DNA from: Garcia nutans
Taxonomy: Eukaryota; Streptophyta; Magnoliopsida; Malpighiales; Euphorbiaceae
Length of the DNA: 64,000 nt
Direction: 5' to 3'
NCBI GenBank assembly: GCA_947685225.1
Contig: CANTUV010000062.1
Span: 10,622,501-10,686,500, forward strand
The position numbers and the translations under genes were made by a program. How positions within the stretch are numbered: position 1 is the first letter of the stretch; each line of letters begins with the position of its first letter. Below the pieces are notes generated by a model. It saw only the letters and a list, made by a program, of their open reading frames with translations. It ran no database searches and was not told where the DNA came from. Below are positions 47,342 to 59,103 of this stretch, in pieces.

Positions 47342-47389
47342 ATTGATATTTAACTTATTCTATTTATTTTGTTGACAAGGTCTGATCCT

Positions 47390-48780
47390 GAAGAATAACT
47401 CTTATATGATCCATAGATTGAAAAGACTGCTAAGAGACTGAGGAAGAAGACGAAACAACAAAAGAAAGCTACTGCAACTTCTCCTTTTGTAGCTAATTAT
47501 GTAATAGTCATTGATTTTGATTCATATTCCTCATATTCTTCTAGCAAATTTGAAGAACAAGAGCACATGGCTGATGAACAACGAACTTTGAGGGAATTGG
47601 CAGCCCCTCCAATAAACCAGCGGCCTCTTTGCATCACTTATCTAGTTTTGAACACTTTCTTTGAGCTAAAGTTAGGTTTAATTCATTTGTTATCCAAGTT
47701 TTATTGGCTGGAAAGCAAAGACCCCCATAAGCATTTGAATGAATTTCATATTATTTGCTCAAACATGAGGCCACAAGGAGTATCTAAGGAGCAAGTCAAA
47801 TTAAGAGCCTTCCCATTTTCCTTGGACAACCGAGCCAAAAATTAGCTTTGTGACTTACCATCTAGACCAATCACCACATGGACTGACATGGTGACAACCT
47901 TCTTGGATGATTTCTTTCATGCTTCAAGGGAAACAAATATAAGGAGAGAAATATATAGAGTCAAGCAAAAAGATTCAGAGAATCTTCACGAGTATTTGGA
48001 GAGATTTAAGCGATTATGTGTAAGCTGCCCACAATATGGAATTTCAGAGCAAGCTCTCATTCAATATTTTTATGAAAGGTTGTTACCCATAGAAAGGAGA
48101 ATGTTGGATGCCTAGCAGATGTGACATAGTCAATAAAACTCCTCAAGCCGCTAAAGACCTTATCACCATCATGGTAGTCACTTCTCAGCAGTTTGGGAGC
48201 AAAAAGGAGACCCCAAAGAGGGTTAATGAGGTAAGTATCTCTTCACTTGAGTCCAAAATTAATCAACTAACAAATTTGATGCAAAATATGGCTATAGGAA
48301 ACATGCAACTAGCAAAAGTTTATGAAATTTGTACAACTTCAGGTCATCCAACTGATATGTGCCCCACACTTTAAGAAGATGAGCAACAAGTAAACGTTAT
48401 AGGTGGATTCCCCAATCAACCTCAAAGGAGATATGACCTATATACAAATACTTACAATCCGGAGTAAAGAGACCATCTAAACTTTATATATGGAGCCAAA
48501 ACACCAAATCCCTAACAATTCCAGCAAAGAGCACCTCCACCACAGCCTCCATAGCCACAAAAATCAGGTATATCTCTTGACGATATATTAAAATCTTTCA
48601 TGACTAACACCCAACAATTTCAACTGGAAACTCGCTCAAGTATTTAGAATTTGGAAAGTCAAATGAGCCAGTTAGCTTCGGCAGTTAGCAAGCTAGAGTC
48701 TCAAAGGAAACTTCCTTCTCAAAGAATAGTCAATCTGAAGCAAAATGCAAGCGTTATAACTTAGAGAAGTGGAAAGGAGT
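47390..48780 (+). pseudogene. Athila-like gag
   Basis: Reads RTLRELAAPPINQRPLCITY, DPHKHLNEFHIICSNMRP and KLRAFPFSLDN, then LHEYLERFKRLCVSCPQY and ISEQALIQYFYERLLPIERR. These are typical Athila gag. A TAG at 47843 (in place of the usual Trp), a frameshift near 48110 and further stops from 48372 inactivate it. Confidence 0.82.
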
Positions 48781-49089
48781 TGTAAGACAAAAACCACTAG
48801 AAACTTACCCCTAGGCAGGGGTTAGACAATAGGGCAGAATCTAAAATAATTGTTCAAAGAGATAAACTACCTGGTACAGTCAACTCAGATCAGCTCATAC
48901 CCCTGGTAATACCACCTCCCTTCTTACAAATACTTGCTAAATCTAAGAAGGATAAGGAGAAGAAAGAAATTTTAGAGACTTTTTGCAAAGTTGAGGTCAA
49001 TATACCTTTGTTAGATGCCATCAAGCAAGTATCTCGATATGTCAAGTTTCTAAAAGAGTGGTGCACCAATAAAAATTAAACTCTATAAT

Positions 49090-49734
49090 AACAAAAAGGT
49101 AAGGGTAGGAGAGAATATATCTGTCATGATCAAAAGAAAGTTACCTCCAAAGTGCAAAGATCAAGGTATGTTTGCAATTTCTTGTAAAATAGGTGATTTA
49201 GGCGTAAAAAGGGTCATGTGTGATTTAGGAGCATCCATAAATGTCATGTCATTGTCTATTTACTCCTCATTAAAGGATGGTCCTTTAAAATAAACTAGTG
49301 TAATTATTTAACTAGCTGATAGGCTTGTGGTTTACCCTGAAGGAGTATTAGAAGATGTTTTAGTTCAAGTTAATGGACTAATTTTTCCAATAAATTTTTA
49401 TATTCTTGATATGGAGGAGGATAAGTCTTCTAATTGCTCTGATATTTTATTAAGAAGATCTTTTCTTATCATAGCTAGAATAAAAATTGATGTCTATGAT
49501 GGTACATTAACTATAGACTTTGATGTGAAAATTATAAAATTTAATGTTTATGATGCTATGAAGTACCTTAGTGATATATTATGTGTGTATGAATTGGATG
49601 TTATATATTCTTTAAGTCAAGAAATTTTTGAACTTAATATTCCTGATAATTTAAACATTGTTCTTTGCAAAAGTCTTGATATAGGTAACTTAAAGAATCT
49701 AGATGACAAGTTTATTATAGGTGAATATCTTTAA
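49090..49734 (+). pseudogene. Athila-like aspartic protease
   Basis: Contains VMCDLGASINVMSLSIYSSL near 49215-49265, with the catalytic DLGAS form common in Athila. The long open frame 49327-49734 (VLVQVNGLIFPINFYILDM) follows. A stop near 49292 separates them. Confidence 0.75.
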
Positions 49735-49851
49735 GAGGTGGTGTGCGAATTGGAAGCCCTCAAAAATATGAAAGAAAATGTATCTAGATCTGAATTACCA
49801 ACATCTCATACTAAAATTTTACCTTTTGTCATGTAGGCACCAAGTCTAGAG

Positions 49852-50935
49852 TTGAAGGCTCTGCCCAAACATTTGAAATATGCATTTTTAAGAGAAGGAG
49901 AAAGTCTACTAGTGATAATCTCTAACAAACTCAGCAAGGAGGAGGAAGAAGATCTTATTTGCATGCTCAAGGAGTACAAAGAAGCCATTGGATGGACAAT
50001 CGCTGAAATTAAAGGTATTTCACCTCCAACTTATATATATATAATTCTTATGGAGGAGGATAGCAAGCCAAAAAGAGAAGCACAAAGAAGATTGAACCCA
50101 CCAATGATGGAGGTAGTCAAGAAAGAAATTTTAAAGCTTCTTGATGCAGGTGTGATTTATCCTATTTCAGATAGCAAGTGGGTGAGCCCCATTCAAATAG
50201 TACCTAAGAAGACAGGCTTGACAATAATGAAGAATGTGGATAATGAATTGGTCCTAACTCGAGTTTAGAATGGGTGGAGAGTTTGCATCAACTACAGAAA
50301 GCTAAACACAGCCATAAGAAAGGACCATTTTTCTCTCCCTTTCATTAATCAGATGTTGGAACATCTTGTTGTCTTGATAAGCTAAACAAGCTAACTTGGT
50401 AAGATCCATTATTGTTGTCTTGATGACCATTCAGGTTTTTATTAGATTCCAGTAGCACCAGAGGATCAAGAGAAAACCACCTTCACTTACCCATTTAGAA
50501 CCATTGCTTACCGGAGAATGCCATTTGGTCTTTGTAATACCCCAGCCACATTTTTAAAGACGTATAATAAGTATATTTTCTGAATATATAGAGAATATTA
50601 TAGAGGTTTTCATGGATGATTTCACCGTGTATGGAAATTCTTTTGGTGAATGTTTGTCTAACCTGACTAAAATTCTTGAAAGATGATTGGAGTCAAATCT
50701 TGTGTTAAATTATGAGAAGTATCATTTTATAGTTAATCAAGGATTGATTTTAGGGCATATTGTGTTGGAGAGAGAAATTAAAGTTGATAAGGCAAAGGTT
50801 GATGTAATAAAATATTTATCTTACCTTGCAAATGTGTAGGAAGTTTGATCTTTCCTTGGACATTCAGGTTTCTACAAGCGCTTCATCAAAGACTTCTCAA
50901 AAATTGCTCAACCTTGATGCCAGCTGCTGCAAAAA
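49852..50935 (+). pseudogene. Athila-like reverse transcriptase
   Basis: KEEILKLLDAGVIYPISDSKW-like text at 50110-50190 precedes the fingers. RVCINYRKLN lies near 50283, FTYPFRTIAYRRMPFGLCN near 50483-50540, and the catalytic FMDDFTVYG at about 50609. Stops and frameshifts occur at 50266, 50385-50440, 50560 and beyond. Confidence 0.8.
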
Positions 50936-51470
50936 GACATGGAATTTAATTTTGATGACTCTTGCAAGAAGGCCTTTGATACGCTAAAGGAAATGTTGAT
51001 TTCTGCCCCAATCATACAGCCACCATATTGGAGTTTGCCATTTGAAATAATGTGTGATGCCAACAATCACATTGTAGGAGCATTGCTTGGCCATAGAATT
51101 GGAAGGGAACCTCATGATATTTACTATGAATCGAGAACCCTTGATAAGGCCCAATCAAATTACTCTACTACGGAAAAGGAGCTTTTACCTATAGTTTTTA
51201 CTTTAGAAAATTTCGCTCTTATCTTTTTGGCACTAAAGTTATCATTTATTCTAATCATACAGCTTTGAAGTATCTATTTAAGAAGAAAGATGCCAAGCCT
51301 AGACTTATCCAGTGGATACTCTTGCTACAGGAATTTGATTTGGATATTAGAGATAAGAAGGGGATCAGAAAATTTAGTAGCTGGCCATCTCAATCGATTA
51401 TTGATAGACGAGGGACCACTTCCAATTAAGGATCAATTTCCAGATAAACACCTCTTTTTTGGCCAATAGT
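50936..51470 (+). pseudogene. Athila-like RNase H
   Basis: The frame at 50939 shows KAFDTLKEMLISAPII, MCDANNHIVGALLG with the first Asp, and [13 protein letters not shown] with the Glu. It shifts frame near 51220. Confidence 0.75.
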
Positions 51471-51599
51471 CAATGCCTTGGTATGTTGATATTGTAAATT
51501 TTCTCTCTTCTAACATTTTCTCAGATAATATATCAAGAGTTGAGAGGGATAAAATCAAAAGGAAAGCTAGATACTATGTCTAAGATGATCCTTATCTAT

Positions 51600-52740
51600 A
51601 GAAATAATGTTATGATCAGATAATTAGGAGATGTGTCAATGAAAGTGAGGTTTCCTCTATTTTAAATTTTACTCATTCATATGCATGTGGAGGACACTTT
51701 GGTCCCAAAAGAACAGCTCATAAAATATTAGAATGTGGTTTGTTTTGGCCTTCCCTATTTCGTAATTCTTATATGTATTTCAAGTCTTGTGAGAATTGTC
51801 AAAAGACTGGTACCTTGAGTCATGGAAGTCAGATGCCTCTTACGCCCATTTTAATTTGTGAAATTTTTTATGTATGGGGTATTGATTTTATGGGACCATT
51901 TCTCTCTTCTTTTGGAAATTCTTATATCCTGCTTGTTGTTGATTATGTTTTAAAATGGGTAGAAGCTAAAGCTATCTGAACTGATGAATATTTTTATTAG
52001 GTTTGGGATACTAAGAGTTCTCATCAGTGATAGAGGGACGCATTTTCTATAATAACATAATAGAAGCTCTCCTTCAAAAATAAAATGTTATTCATCGTAC
52101 TTCGATAGCTTACCATCTGCAGACCAATGGACAAGCTGAAATTTATAATTGTAAGGTTAAGTCTATCCTTGAAAAAATGGTGAACCCCAATAGTAAGGAT
52201 TGAAGCTTGCGCTTAAATGATGCATTGTGGGCTTATAGAACTGCTTATAAAAAGCTAGTCGGTATGTCTTCATATCAGTTAGTATTCGAAAAACTTTGTC
52301 ATTTACCTATGGAATTAGAGCATAGAGTATACTGGGCTATTAACCAGTGTAATTTAAAGTTAGAGGCAGCAGGAGGACAAAGAAAGTTACAGCTCTAAGA
52401 GTTGAAAGAAATTAGAAATGAGACTTATGAAAATTCAAAGATTTACAAAGCAAAAATAAAAGCTTTCCACGATCAGATGATCTCCAGGAAACAATAAGGG
52501 GTAGGACAAAAAGTGTTACTCTATGATTCAAGGCTTAAATTGTTTTATGGCAAGTTGAGGACTAAAACGATAGGACCTTTTGTCATCACTAATTTATTTC
52601 CTCATGGAGCAATAGAGATTAAGAGTTTGGATATTGGCAAAATCTTCAATGTCAATGGACACACTTGAAACCATTTTATGAAGGTTTTCGCACATCGATT
52701 GTCGAGGACGTACAGCTGCAAAGTCCTTTGATTGAAGCTT
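51600..52740 (+). pseudogene. Athila-like integrase
   Basis: HAYACGGHFGPKRTA is visible across 51680-51720. YFKSCENCQKTGTLS is the zinc-finger end, then VWGIDFMGPF (Asp) and LLVVDYVLKWVEA. At 52010-52040 VLISDRGTHF gives the second Asp, at 52110-52140 LQTNGQAEI the Glu region, and at 52210-52270 LNDALWAYRTAYK. Stops are frequent. Confidence 0.8.
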
Positions 52741-53090
52741 GAACGAAGAGTATGTCTATCCAAAGACTTTAAACAAAGGCTCTAATGGGAAGCAATCCAT
52801 TTTCTTTTCTTTTCTTTTCTTTTCTTTTCTCTTTTCTCTGTTTATTTCTTTCTCTTTATTTCTTTTGTTTTGTCTTTCTTTTTATTTCATTTCCCTCTCT
52901 AATACTCTTTTCCATTTATTTATTGTTTTAGTTTGACTTTGGTTTATTCTATTAAAAAGGAAAAAAAGTATATTATATATATAATAAATAAGAAAAAAAA
53001 TTTATGCTACTATTTATCTTCTCCTTCCTTGGGCAACGTCTAATATTTTATTTTGTTTACTTTTCAAGTTTGTGATGGAACTAAGAAACA
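52741..53090 (+). other. Non-coding spacer with (TTTTC)n tract
   Basis: A (TTTTC)n run at about 52800-52832 is followed by pyrimidine-rich sequence. No coding homology. Confidence 0.6.
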
Positions 53091-54840
53091 TGTCTTGCAT
53101 TGAAAACAATACTCACCACCACTGAGCGACATTCGCTTCTCCAAACCATGCTGAGCCCATCATCTGGACCGAGACTCCACCACCCTGAGCTAAGCCTAGT
53201 CCCCCCATCGAGCACACCATCATCTCCATCGAGCGAACACCACCACACTGGTGAACCATCACAGTAGCTGTCGCTCCACTTCATCAACCAAACCCAACAA
53301 TCCCCTCTCTCCTCATAGTGTGAATCTCCATCGATCGAGTCAACGACCTCAAACGAGCATACCCAGCACATCACCGCTCAACCACCACCTAACTCAAAAG
53401 CTCCCCCTGTCCAAGTGGCCCGGATCGAGCTAGCCCAAATGCCATCAATCACCACCAAACCCAGCCTCCTTCTCTTCTCTTTTCCCTTTACATTCTCCAC
53501 CATTGCTAAAATATAATTTTTTTTACTCACAGACCCATCCATAATAAGGACAAAGTTATGTGCGAGGCATGGCACACCATCTTTGAACCATTCACCCAAA
53601 TGCCCTCGCCTGATAAATGAGCGCTCTGATGATGACTTTGAACCCAAGCAACCAGATAATCATACTCCACCCCCTCAGCCTTCTAATTCAGATGATCAAC
53701 CCTCTGCTGCATAAAGAAAGAGTCGCTCAGGTGTTAAAAAAGGGAGGTTTATGGGAGAAACTTTAGAATCAGTTCACAATTAGAATTTAGAGTTTTATAG
53801 GCCCAATAAGCAGCAGAAGTTTGAATAAATAAGTGAGTTTTCCATCCTTCTAGGTAAATGTGCTCATTTTCCAACCCTTGGTTCTTTGCATAGTTGACTG
53901 AATGTGCAAAATTAATTAGAGAAATCGGGTGGGAATTGTTTCTCTTGATGGATAATCCCATTTATACAAAATTGGTCAAAGAATTTTATGCTACTTTCCA
54001 TTTGGATAAAACTGACTAATTTGATTTCAGTACTCCCAATATGGTTAAATTTCATTTAATGGGACAATGATTTAGTTTGTCTTTAGACAAATTCAATAGG
54101 AATCTAAGGTTTAATGTCAATTCCACTGTTCGTAATTTTTCTGATGATTTTTTTGCTGCTGCTATGTATTCTGATTTTTATGACAACTCTCCTACACCAT
54201 ATGACCCTAGTAAATCAAAGGATATATATTTTAAGGATCCTAGCTTAAAATATGTGCATCAACTTTTGTCATATGCATTTTCAGGTAGAAAAGATGCCGT
54301 AGTTTAGTGTCTAAAATTGAATTATTTTTTCTTATGGTACATGGATAAGAAAAGAAAAGTGAATTTGTGATTTTTATTGGCATCTCAATTTTCTAATGTT
54401 ATTTCTTCCAAGAGACCATTGATTATAGGCACTGTTATTACTCAACTAGCTGTTAATGGGCATTAATTGATGTTGGAAATATTGATTTGCACTTGACTTG
54501 CACGCTGGCCCCTTTAATTCTTAATACTTTAGGTGACATGAGGCTGTTGCAGAAATAGAATGGCATTTTTTCTTTGATTTCTCCATGTCATATTATGCAA
54601 TGCGATCAACGAGTTTTTCGCAAAGCTTCACGGGCTACAACCTCTGCCATTGCACCTCCTCCTTCCTCATCAAATGAGGTACTACTGCAAACAATTTTGG
54701 ACAAGCTTGACCATATAGAGGCATGGCTAGACGACATAGAGGATAACTATAAATAGGTTACAAATCAAGTCATGGAGATCGACCAAAGCATCGCTTGCTT
54801 ATCTATGGATTTGGACCTCCAATATCCTCATCGTCACTGA
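53091..54840 (+). pseudogene. Athila-like 3' ORF (plant transposon protein domain)
   Basis: An unusually C-rich Pro/Ser-coding stretch (53100-53480) is followed by sequence related to the putative plant transposon protein domain (PF20167 type) found in the env-position ORF of Athila elements. Recognisable text is KLVKEFYA and FSTPNMVKFHLMG near 53960-54060, then SLDKFNRNLRFN from 54077. The end has SSSNEVLLQTILDKLDHIEAWL, a coiled-coil-like tail. Several stops and frameshifts are present. Its function in the element is unknown; no transmembrane segment is visible. Confidence 0.6.
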
Positions 54841-56087
54841 TCGGGCAACAACCTATTTTCAATATTAGGGGAGTCCTCTATTTTTCATTTATTTTGGGTT
54901 TACTATTTTGCTACATCGAGGACACCTGTAGATTTTAAGTTTGGGGGAGATTTGTTGAGATTTGAACTTATTTTTGGCTAACTTTTGTTGTTGGTTTGTT
55001 CATTGGATTGATTGTTATTCAAGATTGCTACACCCCGTTCATTATTTTAACTTAGATTTAGATGATGCATTGTGTTTTTAGAAAAATTTCTACTTAATTT
55101 TGCTAAGTTAATGATATTTTCTTAAACTTTGTTGTTGTTCCTTGCATTTTATGATTTCATTGCCAAAATCTCATTTCACATGCTAATTCATTTGAAGATG
55201 ACACTTTGAATCTCAAACTGTTTTGGTAGCCTTAAGATTGATTATTCTAGCTCGATTCATGTAAATTTACTTGATTATGAGTTATTTTAATTAATATCTA
55301 TTATCATTATAAAATGTTTTAAGGACTTTTGCTCCATGATATTCTTGTTTAATCAACTTAATTAGTTGGGAGCATATAACTAGGCTCATTTAATCTGTCT
55401 TGAGTTGTTGTGCTTGAAATAAAAAAAAATGTTGAGAACTAAGCAACTAAATAAAAAGAGCCCAAAAAGTTTGAAAAAAAAATAATTTACTCCGTTAGTC
55501 AAAAGACTATGAGTAGAGCTAATAGCCACTTGGTTTCAAGACCAGTTGAGTAACTGGGTGTCTGCATCATAGATGTTTGCCCTCGCATCAAAAGGCTGGT
55601 GACGTCTCAGGAAAGCATAAAGGTGCTCAAAAGTAATAATAATAAGGTTCTTAACACTAATCTTTATATGACTCAACAGATTGAATGTTGCTTTCTATAT
55701 GTAACTAGCTTTCCACTTGGTAATTAATTGTCATCAAAATAGAGAAAAATTCTTGACATTTTAAATTGATAAATCTATTAATTGAGTTGCTCATACTCAT
55801 GAATTAGCGAGAAGCTTGTTCTATGAATTTTCAATCTTTTGATTGCCGCGTTGTTTGAGATTATTTAAATGTTATAATTTGAATTGAGAATTGATAAATG
55901 TAGGATAGTTCTTTTAAATTGTAAAGTGCTTGAGGACAAGCACAATTCAAGTGTGGAAAAATTTAATCATGAGATGTGACAAAAGTTTTACGCTGGTTGT
56001 CACCTACCGCAACCCTCCTCCTTTACCCGGGCTTGGGACCGGCTATACACAAGAAACTCATGTATAGGCGGAGTTTGTGGAAAAAAT
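54841..56087 (+). other. 3' untranslated region of the Athila-like element
   Basis: No gene. AAGTTTGGGGGAGATT at 54937-54952 followed by TGTTGAG is a polypurine-like tract. A GC-rich block at 55995-56075 (CCTACCGCAACCC, TTACCCGGGCTTGGGACC, AGGCGGAGTTT) stands out from the AT-rich surroundings and ends just before the LTR-like repeat. Confidence 0.5.
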
Positions 56088-57423
56088 TAATAGTGGGTAA
56101 ATTTAGCCAATATTTTGCAAAGATATTTGAACTTTTGCTGGGTGTTTATATTGATCTTGGCTTATTTTTATATAGGATATAACTTAAAGAGAAAATAAGA
56201 AGAAATTGAAGAAAGTTGCAAGAAGTAGCTGGAAAGAGTCTCGGGTATAACCTTTAGGTAAGGCTTGTGCCTAAGGAGGTCTGATGCTGAAAAATCACAT
56301 GGGCTAGCTGGGAAACCTTATTCATTTGAAACACTTAAGATACGATTTTTTAGCAGAATTTTAGAGATATTAGGATTTAATTATTTTCTTATTCAGTAGA
56401 CATTAATTAGAAATTTTAAGGATTGTTAATTATTATTTATTTTATTTTTATTTTTATTTTTATTTTTCTAAATAAGGTAGAAAACTTAATGGGTATTTAA
56501 GCCAACATATTTGGCAGTGCTAGGATCTTCATCCCATTCTTCTTCTCCTCTGATATTGTTCACATTTTTCAGCAGCCACTGAAATATATTTTTAGTTTTC
56601 TTTTATAAATAGTATGTGTAACTAAACTCTATTCAGTTCAAATGGTAATCAAGGTCTTCAATTCGTCAAGATTTGTGAGATCTAATCAACTCTTTACTTG
56701 CTTTCTTTAGTTTCAGTATTTGTGTATCTTATGTAGCTTATTACTATTATTATTTTGATAGTTAAATAATAGGGTCTATTGTCAGATTAGCTGAATAATA
56801 TATCATCATTCAAAACTAAGAATCTGTAATTATTCTTAAGCTTTTGATACTTGTGGCAAATAGGTGTAGTACTAAGAGGATGCACAAGCTAATTTAAATA
56901 AATTTTACGGTATAATTTATTAAATAGAATTAGGTTATTCTAAATTTTAAAGATGTTAGTATATTAAATCCTAAAAGGCATCCCTATAGGATCATTCAAT
57001 AATAAGAATTGGTTATGGAGCGTCTCTTCACTAATTTATTATCTAAAGAAGGATTGGCTAATGTGAGCGTCTCGATTAGCTAGAACTAATTTACTAAAAA
57101 ATTAAAGAAAATTATTTTTGTATCACTTATCAAATCTAAGGATTGAAACTAAGATTATTCCATTTGACTGTAATCTTTACCATTGTTATTTTCTAATTTA
57201 TTTTTGCTGCCTTTTATTTAGTTAATCTAAAACTATAGATTGAATCATATTTTAAATTTCAATTACAAACCTCTCATTTATTTTAATTAAATTCTACTTT
57301 AGATTTTCAAAGAAAATTAATTTAAATAATCAATTCCCTGAGGATTTGACCTTATTCACCGCTTTTGCAATTTTATTTTGTCTAATAATAGATTTTTATT
57401 TTTAGTGGATTCGACACCCATCA
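56088..57423 (+). repeat. 3' LTR of the Athila-like element
   Basis: 1336 bp, direct repeat of 45998-47318 with many substitutions. Ends ACACCCATCA. Confidence 0.75.
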
Positions 57424-59103
57424 ACATCCACTTTGAATATCCAAAAACATATATCAATACTTTTCTTATATTTTTCTCGCTTTCTAAGCTTCACTCTTTA
57501 ATGGATTGATTCCACTTCAATCTTATAAATAATCTACCATTAATCATAAATACTTTCAAGATTGAATCAATAATTGATTACTAACCTCACTTGCTTAAAC
57601 CAAATAAATAATATCTAGTTCTCCAATAACACAATTAAATTCCGTTAAGCTAAATAGTAGTCTTTCTTACTCAAATTAATTTTTTCCCACTTCAATTCTC
57701 ATTCAATGGCACTTTTCTTTTCCTTTCCTCACATCCTCTTACCTCTACATAACTTACCTATATGGTTCCCATAATTTCTATTACATTTAGTTTTGGACAT
57801 AACTCATTTAAACCAAAGTTGTCTAGTATATATAAATAACCATTTAGCTCCACTTACATTTTCTAGTTTCATAAACAAGTAATTCAACATTTCAATACTT
57901 TAACTAATATAATATACTTCAAATACCATTAGTTCCATAAACACAATTCGCTTCTAAATCAATTAATTTAACATTCCAATAACTCGAAGTATCATTTAAA
58001 TCATATTTAACAAGAATTAGGTTTTTCTCTCCTATTTAATAAATTTTTCATAATCCAACAATTCAATATATTTTCAATTCAAATATTCTATTAACATTGT
58101 TTTAAACTAAATACCTAATAAATACACTTCAAAGTACCACAAACATCAGCAAACTTCAAAGACAAAAAATTCCATAACTTTAAAATCCTCCAAAACCCTA
58201 ATTTGCTTCATAAACCTAAATTAGCCCATAAATGATTCATTGGTTGTTTTAATCATTATTTCAATTTTATAACCAATAAATACACACTTTATATACTACA
58301 AAATAACTTTATTGTCATAGAAATAAAGTTTCATATTCAAATTCTTCACAAATCATTCAATATATAATTTATTTATAATAATTTCATTTAATCCAATCAA
58401 ATGTTTATCTAAGCAATTAAAATTCAAACAAAATTTTAATAATAGCAAAGTATATGATATAAAAGCACTAACCTCATTAAAGTACCACTTCCATCATTCT
58501 TCCCTTCAATCCTTTGATTTGATGATGTTTTTCTTGAAAATTCATGCTTAAAGTAGCTAACTTTCACCAAAAACTTAATTTTTCTCTAAAATTCTCATGA
58601 TTTCTAGGTTAAAGAATGAAAGAAGAAGAAGAAAAGACAAGATAATGGTGGAGACATGAAGAATTAGGCCAAGGCTTGGAAGAATGAACAAGAAAGCTCT
58701 AGAAATCCTCTTTATATAGTATTTAGAGTTTTAATTCTATGTACTCACTTGTACCATTATTTCGGTATACCTACTTTTTTTAATTAACTCTTAATCTGAT
58801 TTTTAACTCTGTAAAATTGTAAAAATAATTTCTTTAATTATTTTAAAATCTCATTATCCATATTTCACACTCCAATTACGATACAATTTCATTTCAGGTC
58901 CATAAAGGTATTTTCGTAATTTCTTGCCCCTTTAAAATTTTTTTTCATAAATATAAATTAAATCCATAATCGAATTTAATTTTTCACCTTTTAGGGCTTA
59001 ATCAACCTTATTTCTACCAATTCTAAATACTCAAACCACATATAATATTATAACCAGTCCGATAAGTGCATAAAATCAATACTCAAAATTTTCAGATATT
59101 GCA
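57424..59103 (-). mobile_element. Diverged Ty3-type LTR, outer portion
   Basis: On the minus strand it starts TGCAATATCTGAAAATTTTG at 59103, resembling the TGTAACATCCTAAAATTTTT start of the Tekay LTR. It continues AT-rich with a GTATACCG/CTTTATATAG box region near 58700. It joins 45997 after Athila removal, giving an LTR of almost 4 kb. It adjoins a TNP2 gene directly. Confidence 0.5.

Larger units (their letters stand above)
45998..57423 (+). mobile_element. Athila-like Ty3 retrotransposon, decayed
   Basis: Direct repeats 45998-47318 (TGATAG...ACCATCA) and 56088-57423 (TAATAG...CCCATCA) bound an 11.4-kb element with a tRNA-Asp type primer site, gag, protease, RT, RNase H, integrase and a separate 3' env-position ORF. 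The flanks ACATT (45993-45997) and ACATC (57424-57428) match in four of five bases, consistent with an old target duplication. The LTRs differ at many sites and all genes carry stops, so the insertion is old. A second possible 3' LTR start exists at 54953 after a purine tract. Confidence 0.8.

Noticed and set aside
53081..53374. 97-codon Trp/Asp-rich minus-strand frame
   Set aside because: It is the antisense of the C-rich Pro/Ser stretch of the Athila 3' ORF.
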